This document shows positions 44,030 to 53,000 of a DNA stretch of 64,000 nt, one piece after another. Position 1 is the stretch's first letter. Each line of letters starts with the position of its first letter. The translations under genes were made by a program, and so were the position numbers. Below the pieces are notes generated by a model. That model was given only the letters and a program-made list of their open reading frames with translations, ran no database searches and was not told the origin of the DNA. This stretch comes from Micromonospora peucetia (GTDB lineage: Bacteria; Actinomycetota; Actinomycetes; Mycobacteriales; Micromonosporaceae). The stretch is taken from positions 4,836,001-4,900,000 of the forward strand of contig NZ_FMIC01000002.1 in assembly GCF_900091625.1 (NCBI RefSeq), written 5' to 3'.

Positions 44030-45100
44030 TTAGCGGGAAATTGTGGGCGGCGGCGCGGCGCGCAATTTCCGGGCGACGTCGGTCGCCGCGGTCCCGGCCT
44101 GGCGGCGGCTCAGCCGTCCGGTCCGGTGCAGCCACCGCACGGTGTCGGTCATCGTCTCGTCCAGCGACCGGCTCTCCGGCCCGAGCAACTCCTCGGTGGG
44201 GGTGCCGTCCATCGGGCGGGCGGTGGCGCACAGGTAGATCGCGCCGTGCTCGGCGGGCAGGTGCACGGGCGACAGCCGCTGCGCCGCGCTGACCAGGTGG
44301 CCCACCGGCAGCAGGGCCGGGGCCGGCAGCCGGAGGGTGGGCAGGGTCCGTCCGGTGACCCGGCGCAGCGCGTCGACGAACTCGCGGGTCGTGACGTACC
44401 GGCCGGGGGCCGGGAAGCGGCGGGGACCGCGTCCCGGTTCGAGCACCGCCGCGTGCAGCCGGGCCACGTCCCGCACGTCGCCCACCGGGAAGCCGCCGGT
44501 CGGCCACAGTGGCATCAGCCCGCGCAGCACGTTGCGTACCCGGGTCGTCTGGTCGCCCAGGTGCGGGTCGTCGGGTCCGAGCGAGGCCAGCGGGTAGGTG
44601 ACGACCACCGGCGCGCCGTCGTCCTGGTGCCGGCGCGCGACGTGCTCGGCGGCAGCCTTGCTGCTCAGGTACGCCTCCCGGGGCACGCCGACCGGCGAGT
44701 CGACGGTCAGCGGCGACCGCGCGGCCGGCAGCAGCGCGCCGAACGTGGAGACGTGGACGATCGGGTCGAGACCCGCCGTCCGCGCCGCCCCGAGCACCAC
44801 CTCGGTGCCGCGGAGGTTGACCGCCCGCATCCGTGCCCGGTCCCGTGAGTCGAAGCTGTACACGCCGGCGGCGTGCAGCACGGCGGCGCAGCCGTCGGCG
44901 ACCCGGGCCACGTCGGCGGGTTCGGTGACGTCCCCGGTGACCAGCTCGACGCGCCTGGCGTCGGCGCCCAGCGCGGCCAGCACCCGCCGGGCGCGTGCCG
45001 GGTCACGTACGAGCATCCGGACCCGGTGGCCGGCGTCGAGGATGGCCGCCGTCGAGTGGGAGCCGATGAATCCGGTGCCACCGGTTACCAGGACCAGCAT
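44030..45100 (-). CDS. NAD-dependent epimerase/dehydratase-like SDR
   Basis: The 356-residue extended SDR has the cofactor loop VTGGTGFIGSH, then LVTGDVTEP and LHAAGVYSFDSRD. The active-site segment reads HVSTFGALLPA and YLSSKAAAEH (YxxxK), close to dihydroflavonol-4-reductase-like enzymes. It should reduce a ketone or epimerise a sugar; no nucleotide-sugar set is nearby. ATG 45100 has GGGAG upstream. It is divergent from the second AhpD-like gene and separate from the DUF5987 operon by 228 bases. Confidence 0.82.
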   Translation of the reverse strand: MLVLVTGGTGFIGSHSTAAILDAGHRVRMLVRDPARARRVLAALGADARRVELVTGDVTEPADVARVADGCAAVLHAAGVYSFDSRDRARMRAVNLRGTEVVLGAARTAGLDPIVHVSTFGALLPAARSPLTVDSPVGVPREAYLSSKAAAEHVARRHQDDGAPVVVTYPLASLGPDDPHLGDQTTRVRNVLRGLMPLWPTGGFPVGDVRDVARLHAAVLEPGRGPRRFPAPGRYVTTREFVDALRRVTGRTLPTLRLPAPALLPVGHLVSAAQRLSPVHLPAEHGAIYLCATARPMDGTPTEELLGPESRSLDETMTDTVRWLHRTGRLSRRQAGTAATDVARKLRAAPPPTISR

Positions 45101-45295
45101 CGCGACTCCCACGGGTGGGGGACAGGGTCGTCGCCCATCATCGGCGGGCGTCGCGGGGCCCTCCTTCTCCCAAGGTGCTCAACAAGCGTCGATCGCGTTG
45201 CCTGCGCCCCCGGTCTCCCAATACTGGCATTTCCGCAGTCGTGGGAGCCGTCGTCGTGACCGCCCAGCGGGGTGGCGCAGAGCAGGAGGCAGATC

Positions 45296-46369
45296 ATGAT
45301 CGCTCGTCGGGTGGCCTCGTCGGTGGTCCAACGCCAGGTCAACTACGTCACGCCGGTGCCGCAGGGATCCGCACGGGGCCTGGTGGACACCGTCTACACC
45401 CAGGTCGCGCAGGAGATGAGGCTGGTGGTGCCGCCGGCACAATTGCACTCCCCGTCGCCGGAGGTGCTGGCCGCGTACTGGATGGTCATGCGGGAGCCGC
45501 TGCTGCCGACGGAGAGCGTCGACCGGGCCACCAAGGAGGCGGTCGCCGCCGCCGTGTCGGTGGCGAACATCTGCCCGTACTGCGTCGACATGCACAGCGT
45601 CGGGCTCTACGAACTCTCCACCGAGCACGACGCGGAGGCGATCGTGGCCGACCGGCTCTCCGAGATTGCCGACCGGCGCCTGCGTACGGCGGCGGAGTGG
45701 GGTCGTACCGCGCACCAACCGCAGACCGCGCGGCCCGTCCTGCCGTTTCCGGAGCGGGACCGCCCGGAATTGGTCGGCGTGGTGGTGGGCTTCCACTACA
45801 TCGCCCGTGTGGTCAACGTCTTCCTCTCCAACTTCCTGCTCCCGCCGGGGCTGTCGCCGCGGGCGCGGCGGCGCCTGAAGCGGGGCATCGGCTGGGTGTT
45901 GCAGGGGACGCTGCGCGACGCCCGGGAACCGGGCCGCTCGGTGGAGCTGCTGCCGCCGGCGCCGTTGCCGGCGGAGGCCGCCTGGGCGGTGGGTAGTCCG
46001 CACGTGGCCGGGGCGATGGCCCGGGCGTACGCGGCGTTCGAGGCCGCCGGTGAGCGGGCGGTCCCGCCGGCGGTTCGGGAACTGGTCGCGGAACGCCTCG
46101 ACGGCTGGCGCGGGGAGGAGACCGGCCTGAGCCGACAGTGGTGCGAACGGCTGATCGAGCGGCTGCCCGAGGCGGACCGGGCCGCCGGCCGGCTGGCCCT
46201 GCTGACCGCGTTCGCGTCCTACCAGGTCGACGAGGAGGTGGTGACCGAGTTCCGGCGCCTCCGGCCGGGCGACGCGGCCCTGGTCGACGCGGTCGCCTGG
46301 GCCAGCTTCGCGGCGGCGCGCCGGGTCGGCGCCTGGTACGCCCCCGCCGGTCCGAGCGAGCAGAACTGA
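45296..46369 (+). CDS. AhpD/carboxymuconolactone-decarboxylase-like protein, copy 2
   Basis: The 357-residue protein is a paralog of the gene ending at 40405. It shares LHSPSPEVLAAYW, the redox motif ANICPYCVDMH, FHYIARVVNVFL and SVELLPPAPLP. It keeps the C-x2-C-x3-H arrangement. ATG 45296 follows AGGAGG. It starts a plus-strand run of three genes with the membrane and CopC-like proteins. Keeping two such proteins suggests a peroxide or thiol step, or a protective role against radicals made by the warhead. Confidence 0.78.
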   Translation: MIARRVASSVVQRQVNYVTPVPQGSARGLVDTVYTQVAQEMRLVVPPAQLHSPSPEVLAAYWMVMREPLLPTESVDRATKEAVAAAVSVANICPYCVDMHSVGLYELSTEHDAEAIVADRLSEIADRRLRTAAEWGRTAHQPQTARPVLPFPERDRPELVGVVVGFHYIARVVNVFLSNFLLPPGLSPRARRRLKRGIGWVLQGTLRDAREPGRSVELLPPAPLPAEAAWAVGSPHVAGAMARAYAAFEAAGERAVPPAVRELVAERLDGWRGEETGLSRQWCERLIERLPEADRAAGRLALLTAFASYQVDEEVVTEFRRLRPGDAALVDAVAWASFAAARRVGAWYAPAGPSEQN

Positions 46370-46484
46370 CGGAATTCCGACTCGGACTGAGCAATTTTGG
46401 AGGCGCTTCGGCGTGTCCGGCTCGACACGCTGGGTGCGGGCGTGGTCGTCCCCCGCGCCCGCCACCCCTTCCCAAGGAGGCAAC

Positions 46485-47063
46485 GTGACCAGCCACCAGG
46501 CGACCCTGCCCGGAACGTCCGGGCGTTGGGCGACACTCAACGGCACGCACCACCGGGCTGCCCTGAACGCCTTTCTCGTGATCGTGTTGGCGCACTGGGC
46601 CGAGCACCTGGTGCAGGCATACCAGATCTGGGGCCTGGGCTGGTCGCGGCCGGAGGCGCGCGGGGTGCTCGGCATGCCGTTCCCCTGGCTCGTCAGCTCG
46701 GAGTGGCTGCACTACGGCTACGCCATCCTGATGCTGGTCGGGCTGTGGATGCTGCGCCCCGGCTTCGTCGGGCGCAGCCGGAGCTGGTGGACGGCCGCCC
46801 TGGCGATCCAGTTCTGGCACCACATCGAGCACCTGCTGCTGTTGTTGCAGGCGCAGACCGGCCGGCACCTGTTCGACAGCCCCGTGCCCACCAGCCTGCT
46901 CCAGGTCGTGATCCCCCGGGTCGAGCTGCACCTGTTCTACAACACGGTGGTCTTCGTGCCGATGGTGATTGCCATGTACCTGCACCTGCGGCCCTCCGCG
47001 GCGGAGACGCGGCTGATGTCGTGTAGCTGCCGGCCGCCCGAGGCCGTCGCGCAGCCGTCGTGA
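46485..47063 (+). CDS. histidine-rich membrane protein of unknown function
   Basis: The 192-residue protein has about four hydrophobic helices, each next to histidines: LNAFLVIVLAHWAEHLVQAY, WLHYGYAILMLVGLWM, ALAIQFWHHIEHLLLLLQ and ELHLFYNTVVFVPMVIAMYLHL. HxxEH and HHxEH arrangements inside or at helix ends suggest a metal or haem site. GTG 46485 follows AAGGAGG. Its stop overlaps the CopC-like gene start by four bases, which ties it to copper handling. No family is recognised. Confidence 0.7.
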   Translation: MTSHQATLPGTSGRWATLNGTHHRAALNAFLVIVLAHWAEHLVQAYQIWGLGWSRPEARGVLGMPFPWLVSSEWLHYGYAILMLVGLWMLRPGFVGRSRSWWTAALAIQFWHHIEHLLLLLQAQTGRHLFDSPVPTSLLQVVIPRVELHLFYNTVVFVPMVIAMYLHLRPSAAETRLMSCSCRPPEAVAQPS

Positions 47064-47656
47064 CCACCGTGGACGCTCCCCGCCCGCCCGCGCCCGCCGG
47101 GACGGTGCAGCGGGCGGCGATCGTCGTGGCGGCCGGCGTCGTGCTGTCGATCCTGGCGCTGCTGGCCTTCGGCAGCCCGGCTGCGAACCGGAGGCTGGTG
47201 CTGGACCCGGGCGACGGGTCGGTCGTCGGTGCCGCGCCCGCCGAGGTGACGCTCACGCTCGGCGGTGCGGAGTCGGCCGAGGACCTGCACATGGCCGTCA
47301 CCGGTCCGACCGGCGCGGTCGTCTCGACCGGGAAACCGGTCATCCGCGCCGGCCGGCTGGTCGTGCCGGTGCGCGACGCCGGGCCGGGCGCCTACCGCGT
47401 CGGCTACCACGCCCGGCTGCCCGACGGTCGGCAGATCTCCGGACTGGCCGGCTTCACCGTGACCCTCGGCGTCGTCCCGGCCGGGCCCGTCGCCGCACCC
47501 ATCAAGGACGCGGCCACCGCCGCCAGCCACGACCACGCCCGGCTCGACGGCATCAACGGCGTGCTCCTTCTGCTGGACCTGGGTCTCGTCGCGGTGGCCC
47601 TGCTACTGATGTTCCTCCGCCCGCAGCGGGGGCGGCAGCCGGTCTCAGGTCCGTGA
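47060..47656 (+). CDS. CopC-domain membrane-anchored protein
   Basis: The 198-residue protein has an N-terminal helix (IVVAAGVVLSILALLAF), an Ig-like CopC domain of about 100 residues and a C-terminal helix (LLLLDLGLVAVALLLMFL). CopC features are PGDGSVVGAAPAEVTLTLGG and GAYRVGYHARLPDGRQISG; HDHARLDG lies just before the C-terminal helix. The domain should face outside the membrane and may bind copper. Placed with the histidine-rich protein, it may supply copper or a redox partner to the cluster, though this is inference. Confidence 0.8.
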   Translation: MTTVDAPRPPAPAGTVQRAAIVVAAGVVLSILALLAFGSPAANRRLVLDPGDGSVVGAAPAEVTLTLGGAESAEDLHMAVTGPTGAVVSTGKPVIRAGRLVVPVRDAGPGAYRVGYHARLPDGRQISGLAGFTVTLGVVPAGPVAAPIKDAATAASHDHARLDGINGVLLLLDLGLVAVALLLMFLRPQRGRQPVSGP

Positions 47657-47733
47657 TCCGCCTGCGGCGCGGCCTGTCGGGTCCGCCCCGGCCACCCGCC
47701 CGTGGCGGCGGATGAGCGCACAGCAGAAGAGGC

Positions 47734-47782
47734 GGCCCCGGCCGGCGCGAGGTGACGATGAAGTCACCCGCCGGCCGGGGCC
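47734..47782 (+). terminator. long hairpin upstream of DUF1702 gene (terminator or attenuator)
   Basis: GGCCCCGGCCGGC and its complement form a 13-bp outer stem. Inside it, GGTGAC and GTCACC form a six-bp inner stem around GATGAA. It ends 30 bases before the DUF1702 start, so it could stop transcription of the upstream run or act in the 5' leader. Confidence 0.55.
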
Positions 47783-47812
47783 GGCGTCGTCGTACCGACA
47801 GGGAGAGTTGCC

Positions 47813-48808
47813 ATGCCGACGGTACTGGGTTCCGTGCGTCGACTCCTGATGGCGCCCACGCTCGCGGACGTGACCTTCGCGCGTCGGGGATTTCCCGGCC
47901 CGGCCACGGAGGTCACCCGCCGGTTGGAGGCGGTTCCGCAGTCGGTGGTCTGCGGGTTCGAGTGGGGCATCGACACCCGCGATCCGTGGGAACTGGAACG
48001 AAGGCTCGCGCTCGTCGACCGGGAACTGCTCGGCTTCGCCTACGAGGGCGCCACGATGGCCTGCACCATCCTCGACGTGATGGGACCCCGGCGCGGCACC
48101 CGCACCCGCGACCTGCTGCGGGGCCCGGGCGCGCCGCACCTCTTCCTCGCCTACATCGGCATCGGGTTCGCGATGGCGCGCCTGCCGCGACGCCTCTGGC
48201 GGCACGTGGTCCCGGACCTCACGGGCTCCCCGTACCACCCGACGATGACCTGGCTGGCCGTGGACGGCTACGGGTTCGACCGCGCCTACTTCGACCTCGA
48301 CCGGTGGGTGACCCGGCAGGAGCGGCTGGCCGCGTACCCGTGGCAGGACCACGGGGACTACTTCGTCCGCGCCACGGACCAGGGCCTCGGGCGGGCGCTG
48401 TGGTTCATCCACGGTGCCCGTACCGCCGACGTGGCCGGCGCCGTCCGGGCCTTCGCCGCCGAGCGGCACGGCGACCTGTGGAGCGGGGTGGGGCTCGCCG
48501 CCACCTTCGCCGGGGGCGCCGACGCCGATGCTCTGGTCGCACTGCGTGCCGACGCCGGCCCGTGCGCGCCGGACCTGGCCCAGGGCGCCGTCTTCGCCGC
48601 CAAGGCCCGCAGCCACGCCGGGTACGTGCCGGCGCACAGCGAGGCGGCGATGCGCGCGCTCGGCGGGCGGTCCGTGGCCACCGCCGCGGCCCTTGCCGAC
48701 GACGTGGCGGTCCGCGCGGAGTCGGCCGGGCGGCTGCCCGCGTACGAGGTCTGGCGGCGCAACGTCCGCGCTCACTTCGAGCCGGCCGACACCGGCCACG
48801 GTCACTGA
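47813..48808 (+). CDS. DUF1702 enediyne biosynthesis protein, copy 1
   Basis: The 331-residue protein matches the DUF1702 family found almost only in enediyne clusters (UnbL/E3-type in my recollection). Shared blocks with the next gene are FAYEGA, GFAMARLPR, WLAVDGYGFDRAYFDLDRWV, DQGLGRALWF, LAATFAGG and LAQGAVFAAKAR. It has no catalytic motif that I recognise and no signal peptide. Its chemistry is not established; it is thought to act in building the warhead core. The start ATG 47813 has GGAGAG upstream. Confidence 0.8.
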   Translation: MPTVLGSVRRLLMAPTLADVTFARRGFPGPATEVTRRLEAVPQSVVCGFEWGIDTRDPWELERRLALVDRELLGFAYEGATMACTILDVMGPRRGTRTRDLLRGPGAPHLFLAYIGIGFAMARLPRRLWRHVVPDLTGSPYHPTMTWLAVDGYGFDRAYFDLDRWVTRQERLAAYPWQDHGDYFVRATDQGLGRALWFIHGARTADVAGAVRAFAAERHGDLWSGVGLAATFAGGADADALVALRADAGPCAPDLAQGAVFAAKARSHAGYVPAHSEAAMRALGGRSVATAAALADDVAVRAESAGRLPAYEVWRRNVRAHFEPADTGHGH

Positions 48809-48980
48809 GGGCCGTCCGGCGCTTGTCGTGCTGTCGCGCGACCCCGCGGAAAGTGAATGTTCCGAATAGTTGCGATTAATGCGCAAGGTTGAAGAAAACG
48901 ATCCTCTTCACTCTTGTCATCATCGAAATAGATGTCCATCCCTGGTAAACGGTAACATCGACCCTTTGGGGGAACGTGCG

Positions 48981-49943
48981 ATGCAGAGCCTGCGTGATCT
49001 GCGGCGCAGAATCCTGACGCCAGATATCTCCGAGACGAAAATGGACGTGCGCGGCTTTCACGTCAAGAACGAGGAATCGAAGGCGCTGCTCGAAACTATC
49101 GGCTCGTCATTCCTGGCCGGTTTCGGATACGCCGCCGAGGCGCCGACGACGGTGGCGGCCGAACGACGTCTGGAAACGGTGCCGACGCGGTTTCGTGGCT
49201 TCGCGTACGAGGGCGCCGGGATGGGCTTCGCCGTCCGGGACGCGCTGCGGCCGGGCCGCCCCCGGCACGTGGCGAGCCTGCTCGCCGGGCGCGGCGACGC
49301 GCACGTCTACATGGTGTACGTCGGCGTGGGCTGGGCGATGGCCCGGGTACCCCGGTTCCGCTGGGGCCAGCTGTACGCCCCGGACCCGTTGCTCCGGTGG
49401 CTGGTGCTCGACGGCTACGGCTTCCACCAGGCGTACTTCCACACCGACCGGTACGTGCACGGACAGTACCGCCACCCGCGGTTCCCCTGGCCGGCCGACG
49501 GTCCCCGCGAGTACGCCGACCGGGTCATCGACCAGGGCATCGGCCGGGCCACCTGGTTCGTCGGCGGCACCGACGTGGACCGGGTCACGGAGATCTTCAG
49601 CGCGTTCTCCGCGGACCGGCGGGCCGACCTGTACGCCGGGGCTGGCCTCGCCGCCACCTACGCCGGGGGCGTCACCGAGGCGGACCTGCACCGGTTCCGC
49701 GAGCGCGCCGGCGACCATCGCCTGGACCTCGCCCAGGGCAGTGCCTTCGCGGCCGGGGCCCGGGTACGCGCCGGCCTGGTCGTCCCGCACAACGAGGTCG
49801 CCACGCAGGTCTTCTGCGGCATGTCCACCGCCGATGCAGCGAAGGTGACCGACGTGACACTGCCTCATAAACAGGACGGCCCCACGCCCGCCTACGAGCG
49901 GTGGCGCCAGGCCATCGCCGCGGAGTTCGAGGGGTGGTGCTGA
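48981..49943 (+). CDS. DUF1702 enediyne biosynthesis protein, copy 2
   Basis: The 320-residue paralog has the same order of blocks: FAYEGAGMGFAVRD, GWAMARVPR, WLVLDGYGFHQAYF, DQGIGRATWFVGG, LAATYAGG and LAQGSAFAAGAR. The N-terminal 60 residues are unlike copy 1. A leader of about 170 bases, richer in A and T than its surroundings, precedes ATG 48981 (GGGGGA upstream) and probably holds the promoter for this gene and PksE. The two copies are not close enough for a recent duplication. Confidence 0.8.
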   Translation: MQSLRDLRRRILTPDISETKMDVRGFHVKNEESKALLETIGSSFLAGFGYAAEAPTTVAAERRLETVPTRFRGFAYEGAGMGFAVRDALRPGRPRHVASLLAGRGDAHVYMVYVGVGWAMARVPRFRWGQLYAPDPLLRWLVLDGYGFHQAYFHTDRYVHGQYRHPRFPWPADGPREYADRVIDQGIGRATWFVGGTDVDRVTEIFSAFSADRRADLYAGAGLAATYAGGVTEADLHRFRERAGDHRLDLAQGSAFAAGARVRAGLVVPHNEVATQVFCGMSTADAAKVTDVTLPHKQDGPTPAYERWRQAIAAEFEGWC

Positions 49944-50020
49944 TCCTGGCGCCCCACGTACCCACCGGCCGGCCCCGCGCCCCGGCGGTCCACCACCGCA
50001 CGCAACAAAGGAGAGACCTC

Positions 50021-53000
50021 GTGACCAGGATCGCTGTCGTGGGGATGGCATGCCGCTACCCGGACGCCACGTCGCCCCGAGAACTGTGGGAGAACGCCCT
50101 CGCCGGGCGGCGGGCCTTCCGCCGGCTGCCCGACGTGCGGATGAGCCTGGACGACTACTGGGACCCGGACCCGGCCGCCCCCGACCGCTTCTACGCCCGC
50201 AACGCCGCAGTCATCGAGGGCTACGAGTTCGACCGGATCGCCTACAAGATCGCCGGTAGCACCTACCGGTCGACCGACCTCACCCACTGGCTCGCCCTCG
50301 ACATGGCGGCCATGGCACTGGCCGACGCCGGGTTCCCGATGGCGGAGGGTCTGCCCCGCGAGCGGACCGGCGTGGTCGTCGGCAACACTCTGACCGGCGA
50401 GTTCTCCCGGGCCAACCAGCTGCGGCTGCGCTGGCCCTACGTGCGCCGCATGGTCGCCGCCGCGCTCAAGGAACAGGACTGGGACGACGACCAGCTCACC
50501 ACGTTCCTCGACGACTTCGAGGCGACGTTCAAGGGCCCGTTCCCCGAGGTGGACGAGGACACCCTCGCGGGCGGACTGTCGAACACCATCGCCGGGCGCA
50601 TCTGCAACCACTTCGACTTCAAGGGCGGTGGCTACACCGTCGACGGAGCCTGCTCCTCGTCCCTGCTCTCCGTCGCCACCGCGTGCAAGACCCTCTCCGA
50701 CGGGGAGGTCGACGTGGCGATCGCCGGTGGCGTGGACCTCTCCATCGACCCCTTCGAGATCATCGGCTTCGCCAAGACCGGCGCGCTGGCGCGCGGCGAG
50801 ATGCGGGTCTACGACCGCGGCTCGAACGGGTTCTGGCCGGGCGAGGGCTGCGGCATGGTGGTCCTGATGCGCGAGGCGGAGGCCCGCCAGGCGGGACACC
50901 GCATCTACGCCACCATCGCCGGTTGGGGCATCTCCTCCGACGGCAAGGGTGGCATCACCCGCCCGGAGGTCGCCGGCTACCAGCTCGCCCTGCGCCGGGC
51001 GTACGACCGGGCCGGGTTCGGCATCGAGACCGTCGGGCTCTTCGAGGGCCACGGCACCGGCACGGCGGTGGGCGACGCCACCGAGCTCCAGGCGCTGTCG
51101 CTGGCCCGTCGCACCGCCGACGAGAACTCCCCGCAGGCCGCGATCAGCTCGATCAAGGGCATGATCGGGCACACCAAGGCGGCAGCCGGCGTCGCCGGCC
51201 TGATCAAGGCCGCGATGGCGGTCCACCACGAGGTCCTGCCACCCGCCATCGGCTGCGTCGACCCGCACGAGATCCTCACCGCCGAGCAGTCCGAGCTGCG
51301 GGCCCTGCGTAAGGCCGAGGCGTGGCCGCGCGGCCTGCCGGTGCGCGCCGGCGTGACGGCGATGGGCTTCGGCGGCATCAACACCCACATCGTGCTGGAG
51401 AACAGGCAGCCACGCCGGTCGTCCCGGCTGGACAGCCGCTTCCGCATCCTCGCCGCGTCCATGCAGGACGTGGAGCTCCTCCTCGTCGACGGTGGCAGCC
51501 CGCAGGACCTGCGCGAGCGGTTGCAGCGGCTTGTCGACTTCGTGCCCACGGTGTCGTACGCGCAGCTGGGCGACCTCGCCGCCACCCTGCACGGGGAACT
51601 GCGCGACCTGCCGTACCGGGCGGGCGTGGTGATCTCCTCGCCGGAGGACGCCGAACGGCAGCTGCGCCGGGTCTGCGACACCCTCGACGCCGGCGAGGTG
51701 CGCCTGTTCTCCTCCGACGGCCGCTGCTTCCTGGGCCACGTGAGCGGTCCGGGCCGCATCGGCTTCCTCTTCCCCGGGCAGGGGTCCGGTCGGGGCACCT
51801 CGGGCGGCGCGCTGCGCCGACGCTTCGCCGACGTGGAGGAGGTCTACCAGCGGGCGGCGCTGCCGAGCACCGGCGACATGGTCGCCACCGCGGTGGCCCA
51901 GCCGCGGATCGTGACCGGTTCGCTGGCCGGCCTGCGGGCGCTGTCGCTGCTCAACCTCGACGCGACCGTCGCCGTCGGGCACAGCCTCGGCGAGATCGCC
52001 GCCCTGCAGTGGGCCGGCGTGCTCGACGAGGAGGCCCTGCTCCGGGTTGCCGGCGTGCGCGGTCGGACGATGGGGGAGCACAGCGCCTCCGGCACGATGG
52101 CCAACATCGGTGCCCCGCCCGAGCGGGTGGCCGGGCTGATCGCCGGCCTGTCCGTGGTGATCGCCGCGTACAACGGGCCGGAGCAGACCGTGATCGCCGG
52201 CTCGGAGGCCGCGGTGGAGGACGCCTGCGAGCGGGCCCGCTCCGCCGGTCTGCGGACCACCCGGCTGTCGGTGTCCCACGCGTTCCACTCCCCGCTGGTG
52301 GAGCCGGCCGCGGACGCCTTCCGAGACGCGCTGGCGGGGGAGCGGTTCGGTTCCGTCACCCGGCGGGTCGTCTCCACCGTCACCGGTGAGCCGCTCGCCC
52401 ACGACACCGACGTCCCCACCCTCCTGCACCGCCAGATCACCGATCCGGTGCTGTTCAGCCAGGCCGTCGCCCTCGCCGCCAAGGAGGTCGACCTGTTCGT
52501 CGAGGTCGGCCCGGGGCAGGTGCTCTCCGGCCTTGCGTCGGCCAGCACCGACCTGCCGGCGGTGGCGCTCAACACCGACGACGAGTCGCTGGCGGGTCTG
52601 CTGCGCGTCGCGGCCGCCGCGTACGTCGTCGGCGCCGGCGGCGTGGAGGGCGCGCTCTTCCACGACCGGCTGGTCCGGCCGCTCGAGGTGGGCCAGAGCT
52701 TCCGCTTCTTCGCCAGCCCCTGCGAGTCCGCCCCGGTGGTGAGCCTGCCCAGGGGCGCCGGCGTCCGGGCGGTGGATCCGTCGACGGCGAACGGGCAACG
52801 GCCGGAGCCGGAGCAGCCAGCCGGCGAGTCGAGCCTGCAACTGCTCCGCCGGTTGGCCGCCGAGCGGGCCGAGCTGCCGCTGGAGATGGTGCACGACGGC
52901 AGCCAGCTTCTCGACGACCTCCACCTCAGCTCGATCACCGTCGGCCAACTGGTCAACCAGGCGGCGCAGCGGCTCGGCGTGCCGGCCGCGCAGACTCCGA

